NCBI RefSeq assembly: GCF_002127325.2
Contig: NC_035433.2
Coordinates: 16,046,611-16,110,610 of the forward strand
DNA: 64,000 nt
Origin: Helianthus annuus
Lineage: Eukaryota > Streptophyta > Magnoliopsida > Asterales > Asteraceae
Direction of reading: 5' to 3'
Position 1 is the first letter of the stretch; every line of letters starts with the position of its first letter. The position numbers and the translations under genes are program-made. Positions 24,285 to 34,079 of this stretch are shown piece by piece. Below the pieces are notes generated by a model. The model was not told the DNA's origin and ran no database searches. It saw nothing but the letters and a program-made list of their open reading frames with translations.

Positions 24285-27200
24285 TGAAGGGAACAGTGAA
24301 AAATGGTGTCTTAAGCTTCGAAAATGTGAATTATGTTCCTGAACTGAAACACAATTTGTTGAGCATTTCACAAATCTGTGATCGAGGAAATTCAGTGCAT
24401 TTTACAAAGAAAGGATGTTATGTTTTGAAGCCGGGGATTGTCATTCCTGAAGACTGGTTTTTAATGACTGCTGAGAGAAGAGGAAACGCCTATGTCATCG
24501 ATATGAACAAGAAGCCGTGTGAAGAGATCACTTGCTTGTTTTCAAAGATATCAGAACATGATGGTTTATTGTGGCATCGTCGTCTCGGACATGTGAATAT
24601 GAAGAATTTAAATCGTCTTGCTAAAGGTCAGCTGGTACGTGATCTGCCAATTAAAGACTTTATGTTGGTAGAGAAATGTGTTGCCTGTGCTAAAGGCAAA
24701 GCTCATCGAAAGCCACACAAATCTAAGTCCACACCCTCAACCAAAGCTATACTTGAACTACTTCATATGGATCTCTTTGGGCCCGTGAATGTTTTAAGTA
24801 TTGGCAAGAAGGCATACTGTCTCGTGATAGTCGATGACTATTCACGATATACCTGGGTGTACTTTCTAAGTCACAAGAGTGAGGCTGCAGTTTTGATCAA
24901 ACAATTCATCACCTTGGTGGAAAATAAAGCTAGTACAAAAGTTAAGGCTATTCGATCCGATAATGGGACAGAGTTCAAAAATGTTACCATGAATACCTAC
25001 TGTGCAGAGAAGGGAATTGATCAACAGTACAGTGCTCCTCGAACTCCACAGCAGAACGGTGTTGCTGAAAGGCGAAATCGTACTCTTATAGAGGCTGCAC
25101 GTACTATGCTGGCTGACTCCAAGCTTCCTAGTTTCTTCTGGGCTGAAGCTGTTAGCACGGCCTGTTATGTCCAGAATCATGCTTTAGTTAATAAACGTCA
25201 TATGAAAACTCCTTATGAGATTCTGGAAGGACATAAACCTTCGGTTTCACACTTTCGTATCTTTGGCTGTCCATGTGTGTTACTACTAATGGACACTAAT
25301 GGGAAGTTTGAGGTCAAAGGAGACGATTGTTACTTTGTTGGATACGCTAAAGGTTCTGCTTATAGAGTATACAACAAAGTAACCAAAAAGGTCGTTGAGT
25401 CGTGCAACATTGAATGGCTAGAAGAAAATTCTACTGATGCTAGAGTCGGACCAGACTGGTTATATGATTATACTACTCTGTTTAAATCTTTTAACGCGTT
25501 ACCAAGTGTCTCTACAGGTGCAGGAATGTCAACACCGCATCAACCATTGTCATTTGGTGACTCCGAGGAAGAAGAACAAGCAGTAAATGATCCAAAAGGT
25601 CACACTGTTGACCCCCCCGGGATGGTTTTTGCTCCTCATTCTTCACCTCAACAGATGTCCCATCGCTCCCCTGAAGGTGCTTCAACTAGTGGTGCTGCAC
25701 CTAGTGTTTCAGGATCTCCACTTTTTCCTGATCCCATTCCTGAGGATTGCTCTGTCACTACTCCATTCCTTCATCATACTACAGTACCTAATTGGGGGGG
25801 GGGGAGACTAGCCACACCACTGCTGATGATCATAACACTGCTTCTGAAGATGAGACAGTTCCAGATATGGCCATACCTACAAGTGTCCAGCGAAATCATC
25901 CTATAGAGAATGTGATTGGTCCTGTGAATGCAGCGATCATGACCAGGAGTCAATCTGGAGTCATCAATACTTGTCTATACTCTTGCTATCTTTCTCAAAT
26001 TGAACCTAAATCTGTTGATATAGCTTTGCAGGAACCAGGATGGGTAGATGCAATGCACGAAGAACTGAACCAGTTTGAAAAGCTTGGAGTGTGGAAACTT
26101 GTCAAGTTGCCAGTGGGAAAGCGTAAACTTGGAACAAGATGGGTATTTCGAAACAAGCAAGATTCTGCTGGAGTCATTGTTCGAAACAAGGCAAGGCTGG
26201 TGGTTCAGGGATTTAGACAGATTGAAGGTCTGGACTATGATGAAGTATATGCTCCGGTTGCACGACTTGAAGCCATCCGGATCTTTTTAGCTTACGCGTC
26301 ATACATGGGATTCACTGTTTATCAGATGGATGTCAAGACCGCGTTTCTCTATAGAGATGTGAAGGAAGAAATTTTTGTCGAGCAGCCACCAGGGTTTGTG
26401 CATCCAGACCATCCTGAGTATGCTTACAAGCTGGATAAGGCGTTCTACGGGCTACACCAAGCTCCTCGAGCTTGGTATGCCACTTTAACAGAGCATCTTT
26501 TGGCTCATGGGTATACACGTGGCACCATAGACCAGACTCTGTTTATCAAGAAGGTAGGAAGTGATCAAATCTTAGTTCAGATCTATGTCGATGATATTAT
26601 TTTCGGGTCTACAAGTGAGGATCTGTGCAAGGAATTTGAGAGAGTTATGAAGAAGAAATTTGAAATGAGTGCTCTCGGGGAAATGACACTGTTTCTGGGT
26701 TTACAAGTCAAGCAGAGTTCTCAAGGGATTCTCATCCATCAAGGGAAGTATGTGGATGACGTGTTGGCAAAATTCAAGTTTACGGATGCAAAGCCTGCTG
26801 AAACACCAATGGCAGAGAGGCCTCTATTGACTGAAGATGAAGAAGGAGATTCTGTAGATCAACGTCAATACAGGTCCATGATCGGGTCATTGATGTATCT
26901 CACAGCTAGTCGTCCGGATATCATGTTTGCCGTCTACAACTGTGCACGCTATCAGGCTAATCCTAAAACTTCTCATCTTACTGCTGTTAAAAGAATCTTT
27001 CGGTATCTTAAAGGCCGACCTCGGTTTGGCCTGTGGTATCCGAGGGATTCCAATTTTGACTTGTTTGCTTTCTCTGATAGCAACTTTGGAGGTACTAACA
27101 GTGACAGGAAATCTACATCTGCGGGATGCCAATTCTTGGGTGATAGGCTCATTTCTTGGCAATGCAAGAAACAACAAACAGTGGCGATATCTACAGCTGA

Positions 27201-27531
27201 AGCCGAGTATGTTGCTGCTTCTGCTTCTTGCTCTCAAGTGGTGTGGATGCAACATCAATTGCAGGATTATGGTTTGACTTATCTTAACACTACTATCTAC
27301 TGTGATAATGATGCTGCAATTCAAATTGTTCGAAATCCTGTCTTTCACTCAAAAACCAAGCACATTGATATTAAAGTTCATTTTATCCGAGACTGCTTCG
27401 ACAGAGGTCTTATTACTCTTGAACAAATCGACACAGATGCAAATGCTGCCGATTTGTTCACCAAACCTGTCAGTAGCTCGAAATTCAGAGTGCTTGTGGA
27501 TTTTCTGAAAATGATCCGTTTTACTGACTGA
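24285..27531 (+). pseudogene. Element D pol, integrase-RT-RNase H, frameshifted at a G run
   Basis: Continuation of Copia pol after element E. First frame to about 25795: GAG-pre-integrase zinc region (L-W-H-R-R-L-G-H-V-N with C-V-A-C-A-K-G-K), then the integrase core (H-M-D-L-F-G-P, I-R-S-D-N-G-T-E-F, P-Q-Q-N-G-V-A-E-R). An 11-G run at 25794-25804 moves the frame. From 25792 to TGA at 27529-27531 the other frame encodes RT (K-A-R-L-V-V-Q-G, M-D-V-K-T-A-F-L, Y-V-D-D-I-I-F-G) and RNase H (S-T-A-E-A-E-Y and K-H-I-D-I-K near the end). Apart from the G run I saw no lesion, so the run may be the only pol defect besides insertion E. Confidence 0.87.
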
Positions 27532-29339
27532 GCATGTTTGTGTTTCGTAGGTAAATTTGTTCATAAAGTTTTTCTATTCTTAGGTAGTTTTTTTATTTAT
27601 GCACAAATTTAGGGGGAGAAAAATACAAAAACACAAAAACATTAAAAAATTGAAAAATACAAAAACATTAAAAAAATTGAAAAATACAAAAAGAGGTGTT
27701 GCAGTGACTGGGAAATGAAATGAACTTTCACATTATGGTCAAGGGCTGACTCATGTAAGACCAGTATCGAAACAGTTTGGCTCTAGTATTGATGTGTTGG
27801 TAGGCTCTTTTCTTTAGACCAAAAACATTAGCTGTTTCTGTTTAGAACTATATAGTACATGACCTCAGGAAAGAAAATCACTTGGAATTAGTGCATATCT
27901 ATTTGAATGTTTGTATGCTGTCCCGATACACACAATTTTGATCTGACTCTGAAATCTTCTCTGAAAAAGTCGTGTACCTCCTCTGCTGCATCCAGATACA
28001 TGCTGACCTGGAGGTGCTAGGCAACGTCAGCTTCTGCTGCATCCAGATACATGCTGACCTAGCTGTACGTTGTCGCTCTGTAGATCATTTATACACCCGA
28101 AAGAGGCCCTCAAGTGCCCAAAAGAAACCCAAATTAAACCTATATCAAATTGAGAAAAACTCATTTGATCTGTATATTATACCATCTCTGCAAAAGATCT
28201 ATTCTGTTCTTTTCTCAATCTATTCCCAGTTAAGCTTTCAGAGATCTGGATTGGACTTGTGAAATATGTGGTAGGGATGCTACATACATGATAGAATGTG
28301 CTGCTTATATTTCCGGGATTTGATTAGTATTTGTTTGGGTGTTCATTGATAAGAAACTAAAACATGATAAAATGCGTTACATGCAGTTATATGGAACAGG
28401 TCTGGGAAAATGAGTTTAAGTGGACAAATATACTGGCAATTGTCTAGATCATTCGGTAGTAGATCAGTGTCGATAAGTGAAGTCAAGCCCGAAACCTCGT
28501 GATTTGATCCCTGAGTAATCTTTGGTGTTTTCCTGTTTTTATTTTTGTAAATAATAATTATTTTATTATTTATTTTTGTTTTAGGTTTTTATAAATCATG
28601 CTCAGAAAGTTTAAATGGATTGTTAATTAATTAAATGTTTGCTAAATGGACTTAACTGGATTAAATCTTATTTAATTGTTTCCCGGTCCAATAAGCCCAA
28701 TGTTTGGTCTGTTTGGCCCAAGCCCATTTGATGGGTTGATGTATAAAAAGCAAGGTCTCGAGTCGAGACCTCATAACTCACTCGAGATCTTCAAGATTCT
28801 CTCTCAAGGATTCCGGCGACTATCATCTGATCTCCGATTTCGAGTCTTATTTGTGGCGTTTTCCGGTCTCGACTCATAGCAGTTTCCGGTCTCGACTCAT
28901 AATCTTTGAAGGTATTTTGATGATCTACTTGAAGTTTTGCAGGTCTGATGATCATCTGATGAAGGTTTGAAGAACTTGAAGAACCCTAAGATGAACATAA
29001 TGTGGTCTTCAAATTTTTCAAATATTGTTATGATATTTGATCCAAAGTGGTTAACAACAACGTGTTTATGTGGTCTCGACTCAAGAAATGGATAAGGACT
29101 CGAGACCAGTTGTTGCGAGTCGCAACCTTATAGTAATGACTCGAGATCTGTTGTCTCGACTCAAGGTCTCGACTCAAGGTCTCGACTAGAGATCTCGATA
29201 GTAACCTTTGGTTGCGACTCAAGACTCCTTGTTGCGACTCGTGAATTCGAGTCAACAGTGTCTGGTTTCGATTTGACTGTTGATATTTCTGAGTTTTTGA
29301 CTATATATGTTTGTGACACACTTTTGGTTTGTGCAGATA
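27532..29339 (+). other. Element D spacer between pol and extra ORF
   Basis: Non-coding as far as I can see. It holds a PPT-like AGGGGGAG at 27611-27618, A-rich repeats of AAAAATACAAAAACA type (27620-27690), a 27-base duplication with 51-base period (27983-28009 and 28034-28060), AT-rich sequence near 28550-28590, and a second group of CTCGAGTCGAGAC/CTCGACTC words (28757-29260). It ends with a pyrimidine-containing acceptor-like GGTTTGTGCAG (29326-29336) just before the first ATG of the extra ORF. Confidence 0.6.
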
Positions 29340-31955
29340 ATGGATTTGAAGTTTATAGCAACTCATAATCAGGCAGGATATTTGGCACCTCCTCCAGAGA
29401 AACATCGGAGATTGTAGACCTCGCTTATGAAAGGCCTAAACAGCTACCGTATTGTTCACGCATTTCGAGATAATCCAGTCATTTATGAAGGTCTCATTCA
29501 AGATTTCTGGAAGAACACGAAGATCGAGGTGGTTGAAGGAAAGGGAGTTATTGTGTCTGAAATTCAGAAGATGACAATTACTGTAACAGAACAAATGATT
29601 CGTGAAGTGTTGCAGTTTGATGATCAAGAATCGGATTCGATGGAGGTTCCAGCTGGTACAGTTGAAGCTATTTTACCCAGACTAAGCTATGAAGGCAAAT
29701 ATCCTCCTCTGGTTAAGAAGTTTATGCATCCGTATTGGAGGCTTTTGTTGCACATGTTTCTTTTGTGCATATCCGAGAATCGAGGAGGTACTGATCAGCT
29801 AAATAGTACACAGACTGCTGCCCTGGTTTGTTTAATAACGAATGAACCGTTCAACTACTCGAAATATGTTTTGGAGGCCATGAAAAGGAATGTGATGGGA
29901 GTCAGGAAGGATAAGTTTCTTATGTATCCAAGGTTTATACAGATGATCCTCGATGCACGTTATCCGGAGTTGGTGAAATCTGGAAACACTTTGGAGTTGA
30001 AACCGATGGGTCCTGCATGTTTTGGTGCTCTTACTACAAAGAAGGGTACGGAAAGGAATTTTGAAGGACGGATTCCATTGGAGAAGTTTGGACAATTTGC
30101 TGAGACTGAAGATGTTGCTGCAGAACCAGTCATAATTCAACCTGTTCAAGCTAATGTTGGACCTGCTGTTGCCATTGTTGCTGAAGAGCATGATGTTCAA
30201 AGAGGTGTTGAAGAAGAACCTGAGAATGAGCTTGTGAATATTGATTCTGATGAGGAAGGTGTTGAGATTTCGTATGATTCTGATGTGGATATGGAGCTTC
30301 CACCTGAAGCTGGAGTTACTGATGCTGTTTCAACTGCCCTACCTGTGATTTCTGCTGAAAGTTTGGCTCAATTATTAAAGTCGGTGACTGAAAAGATGGG
30401 AAATCCTCCTTCTGGTCTTTCAGTTCCAAATGAAGAGTCTAGTGAAAACCCAAAGGATCCTGATTCCCTACCCTTGAAGCGGAAAAGGAGGGATCCTCGG
30501 CTCGGAATGTATGTTGAGAAAAACAAAGATCAACCATTGATTACTGATGAAGATGATGAAGGTCTTTACGATTTTGATTTTGAGAAGAATATTACTGATG
30601 CCACCACCTCTACCGCAGACATCTTTGAGTCTGATGTTGACGCTCAAAGAACTGATATGGATACCACCGATGTTACTATTGAAGCTCAAGCTGCAAATGT
30701 TGTTACTGAGCCTGTTGGTGTTATATCACTTGGTGTTTCTGATTCTGCTGGTCCTTCTAATGTTGTTCATGATATGCCTAGTAGTTCAAGTGGTAAAAGG
30801 CCTGAGGAACCAGTGAGAATGCCCTTCGACGATGACTCAAGTGATGAGGATGAGTTTATAAGTATGAGAGAGATGAAACGAAGGTTGGTTGTTGTTGAGC
30901 AAGACTCGATTCAGAAAGAAGCGAAGATTATCCAACTTGAAGACATCATAGTGAAAAAGGATCAACAGATTGAGCAACTTCAAGGAGATGTTAGTCTGTT
31001 ATTCTCTATGGTCTATGATCTACGTGGTAGACTTGAAAAGAAGTTTGGGCAGGAATTTTCTGATCCTACAGACGTTGAAAACAGAAGGAAGGCCTTTGAA
31101 AGGGATAATGCTGAAAAGAATGCTGCAATGGAGAAATACTTTGAGAGAGTTACTGATCCAGAAGCAGATAAAGCAAAGGCAGAAAGAATTAAAAGGAAAA
31201 GGGAGTTGGTGATTTTGAAGAACAAGAATCTGAACCCAGATGATGTTGATGCTGAGGCTACTCATCATCTGATGGATGTTGGTGAAACTCTGTATGATCA
31301 AGTTGGAAATCGCTCAGGTGTGGTAAGCTGGGGTTACGACCATGATAGAAAAAGATGGTGGATCAAGAGGAAAGTTGGTCCTGTGGAATGGTATAAACAT
31401 CCTGGTCAGTTTCAATCATTTACAAAGGTTGATCTGACTGAATTGTCAAATGCACCTTACGTTGATGATAACCCTGGAGGTCCTGGACACATGTTTTTCG
31501 AAAGATTGAAGAGGGAAGTTCAGCGTAACTTTTCATCGATGCGTACTGCTGACTCTATTGTTAAACCTCTTAAAGGTGTTCGGGATCCATTTACCAAGAA
31601 GCGAATGAAAGCAGTACACTGGCCTGTGACAGACAAAGAGAAAGTGATTCCGTTGGTAAAGAAGATTCCTCAAGGTGCTTTGAAGTCTTTACATTTTTGG
31701 GCTTATGATGAGCGTCTAGGTCAGGCAGTGTTTGTATGCGATGGTGATGTGAGTTTTCGTTTAGTTGATCAAGTGGATGTGCTCAACATTGCTCTTGAAG
31801 ATTTAGAGGTGTTAGCTCAAAATCAGATACGAGCTACTGAGAAATATGAAGCAATCGCCAAGGGATGGACTGCAGCTGTTGCTTCAGCCATTCATATTCG
31901 CAAGAAGGGTTTCGGTGGTCTTAAGGATCGGTTGGGTGGTGATCGTGATACTTGA
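29340..31955 (+). pseudogene. Extra coiled-coil ORF downstream of Copia pol (env-like position)
   Basis: Long ORF of unknown function located where sireviruses carry their additional, env-like gene. The probable original ATG is 29340-29342, but TAG at 29415-29417 (codon 26) interrupts it; the remaining open frame from 29427 gives 842 residues. The first 200 residues resemble a protein family I associate with Asteraceae Copia elements (N-P-V-I-Y-E, F-W-K-N-T, F-N-Y-S-K-Y, F-L-M-Y-P-R-F-I-Q). The middle is acidic with a basic patch (K-R-K-R-R near 30480) that could be nuclear. A heptad-rich coiled coil follows (30860-31060). No clear signal peptide or membrane segment is seen, so an envelope role is not supported. 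An upstream AG acceptor suggests spliced expression (inference). Confidence 0.65.
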
Positions 31956-31983
31956 AGCGTCAAGAACCTGCATGCATAAACCT

Positions 31984-31993
31984 AGGGGGAGAT
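31984..31993 (+). other. Polypurine tract of element D
   Basis: AGGGGGAGAT directly before the 3' LTR. The AGGGGGAG core is repeated at 27611-27618. Confidence 0.8.
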
Positions 31994-32385
31994 TGTTGGA
32001 ACCTGAAGGTTTATACATGTAGGTTTGCATAGTATAAGGGTTGTTTATGTATTTCTTTAGTATTAGTATGTGGGCCGAAATTAATAGTGTTTGGGTTAGT
32101 TCTTTGGGTCGCAACCGGGCTTTGTTTGCCCTAGTCGATTATGTATTTAAACCAACCTCAACCATTTGGTTGAGGTTGTTGGTTGGATAGTGGGTTGCGA
32201 GTTCAAGGCAGAGTCTTGTATCAGTCTTCGTAAATCGTTGAATGCAAGATCTCTTGGTTTGTGTTTTCATTGTTCTATATTACAGTTTATTGATTATTGT
32301 TTTGATCTTGAATCATCTTGTGATTGTTTTCCGCACCTTCACAAGACTTGTTGATATCATTGATAGATCCTGCAAGGGTTTTACA
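31994..32385 (+). repeat. Element D 3' LTR (392 bp)
   Basis: TGTTGGAACC to GGGTTTTACA, followed by TSD TAAAC (32386-32390). It carries the same 11-bp inverted repeat at 32154-32177. Confidence 0.92.
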
Positions 32386-32390
32386 TAAAC

Positions 32391-32929
32391 GCAGAAAACC
32401 GCTCGAGTTCCAAGTTGGGGATCGAGTGCTACTCAAAGTCTCACCCTGGAAGGGTGTGGTTCGTTTTGGTAAACGAGGCAAGCTTAATCCACGGTATGTT
32501 GGACCGTTTGAAATCACTGAAAGAATAGGCAAAGTAGCCTACAGACTAAACCTACCAGCTGAACTCGGTGCAGTTCACAATGTTTTCCACGTGTCGAATC
32601 TGAAGAAATGTCTGTCAGATGAGACCCTCATAGTTCCTTTTAAGGAACTCACTATCGACGAGCGGTTGCAGTTCGTCGAGGAACCAGTTGAAATCACGGA
32701 CCGGGATGTCAAGGTCCTCAAAAACACTAGAATACCTCTTGTACGAGTTCGTTGGAACTCCCGTCGTGGCCTAGAGTACACATGGGAATGAGAAGATCAA
32801 ATGGAACTCAAGTATCCCCAGTTATTCTAGAACAATGCAACCACTACTGAGGCTGAAGCTACTACCGAATTTCGGGACGAAATTCCAAATCAACGAGGGG
32901 ATGATGTGACACCCCAGGAAAACCAGTAA
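32391..32929 (+). pseudogene. Element C pol end with chromodomain, two stops
   Basis: Integrase C-terminal region ([14 protein letters not shown]) and chromodomain (R-V-R-W-N-S-R-R-G) of element C, continuing the frame broken by D. The chromodomain is stopped by TGA at 32789-32791, where F has Arg (CGC). A TAG follows shortly after at the Glu codon after L-F (near 32828). The original end aligns with TAA at 32927-32929. The sequence then runs through a second hairpin and PPT into the 3' LTR. Non-functional. Confidence 0.85.
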
Positions 32930-33005
32930 ACGATACAACTTACCAAGCTTCCTCAGTAACCGCATGCTAAATTTCGGGACGAAAATTCTTTCAAGTTGGG
33001 GATAA

Positions 33006-33283
33006 TGTGACAACTCGAGTTTCCGACTTTCATTTTCGCATTTATTGCACGTTGACTTTGACTGTTTAGTTGTTTGACTTGTTGGACTTGTAACCGTACG
33101 TGTTGTGTTTTAATGAAACGTATTGTCATTGTGCATATATGTGATTACTTGTTGTTGTAAATTATAATATTAGAATTATTATAAAACACTTAGACTGATT
33201 AAATCACGTAATGCCCGACGAATCGAGATGTGATTCACCATCAAACAAACTAGACGAAACAGAGTTTTATTCGCCATTCAACC
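33006..33283 (+). repeat. Element C 3' LTR, first 278 bp
   Basis: Begins TGTGACAACTCGAG after the PPT TTGGGGATAA and is alignable to the start of F's LTR with many substitutions. It is cut at 33284 by G1; CAACC (33279-33283) would be the left TSD copy of G1. The remainder should appear right of the window. Confidence 0.85.
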
Positions 33284-34002
33284 TGTTAGGGCTGGATTTT
33301 TATAACACATGATCCTTACATGTGATCCTAACCAGTGATCCTTGTTTCTTTGGCAGATAGTGATCCTCAGCAGAGTTCCAGGATCAGGATCACGGACCAT
33401 CATAGGGATCCTCATGCTAACAGTTGTTTTCATTGAATTTAATGTTATCTTGCAGGAATGTCTAGCAGGATCCGCTCTTAGCATCGCAAACAAGGAACGC
33501 GTCTTTACAACTTTGGCATATGCTTAATCAGAGATGAATGTTGTAGAGGATATGGAAACTCGACATGATTTAAGGGCGATAATATAGGCTAGATTTACTT
33601 TTATTTCTAAAGGGGTAATTAGCTGATTATTAGTCTATTTACCTAAAATAGGTCACTCACACTTGTATATATAACACTCTTCCCCATTCGGAAGACACAC
33701 AACACATTTCTCACACGCTTAGACACTCGATACTATAGTGATCCTTGTACTCAGCTCATTATCATCCGAAGTTGTAACCATTTTTTGTTATATTGAAGTT
33801 TGGTGATTGGTAGTTGCCATCACCTGAGGTTTTTTATGCCGGAGATCATACATTGATCAAGGGCTTTTTCCTCGTATAAATCCTTGTGTCACTTGCATAT
33901 TTCTTACTAAAGTGATCCTTTACTTTTTCAACAAACCAAGCATCATTCCCCGTTTACTTAGAGTTTGGTTGCATTATCCTTGTGTGATTTTTGACCAAAA
34001 CA
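33284..34002 (+). repeat. G1 5' LTR (719 bp)
   Basis: TGTTAGGGCTGG to GACCAAAACA, with a TATA box TATATATAA at 33666-33674. It is rich in GATCC and GGATC words. Confidence 0.88.
33666..33674 (+). promoter_or_regulatory. TATA box in G1 LTR
   Basis: TATATATAA, conserved at 43385-43393 and 63220-63228 in the G2 LTRs. Transcription would start roughly 30 bp downstream (inference). Confidence 0.6.
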
Positions 34003-34005
34003 GTT

Positions 34006-34023
34006 TGGCGCCCACCGTGGGGC
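34006..34023 (+). other. Primer binding region of G1
   Basis: TGGCGCCCACCGTGGGGC three bases after the LTR, a sequence typical of Tat-type elements. I cannot name the tRNA with certainty. Confidence 0.65.
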
Positions 34024-34079
34024 AATTGGTGCTTCATTCATAAGAAAACTTTCTGTTCGAAATCATTTCAAAGAGTTAC

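Larger units (their letters stand above)
10164..32385 (+). mobile_element. Element D: sirevirus-like Copia element with extra 3' ORF
   Basis: Plus-strand Copia retrotransposon, about 12.7 kb after removing nested element E. LTRs of 392 bp lie at both ends with about three mismatches, and the TSD is TAAAC. It has an iMet primer site, a long gag with two CCHC knuckles, pol in the order protease, integrase, RT, RNase H (Copia order), a long spacer, an additional coiled-coil ORF and a PPT (AGGGGGAG). The extra ORF after pol, the iMet primer site and the repeated PPT-like motif resemble sireviruses. gag has two in-frame stops and pol has a frameshift, so this copy is defective. Confidence 0.9.
9229..33283 (+). 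mobile_element. Element C: decayed Ty3 chromovirus, host of the nested stacks
   Basis: The oldest visible layer. Pieces of one element are spread over the window: pol at 9229-10163, pol end at 32391-32929, 3' UTR to 33005 and the first 278 bp of the 3' LTR (33006-33283). Element D separates the two pol pieces and is flanked by TAAAC at 10159-10163 and 32386-32390; across this junction the reading frame continues. G1 interrupts the 3' LTR at 33284. The 5' half lies left of the window. Confidence 0.85.
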
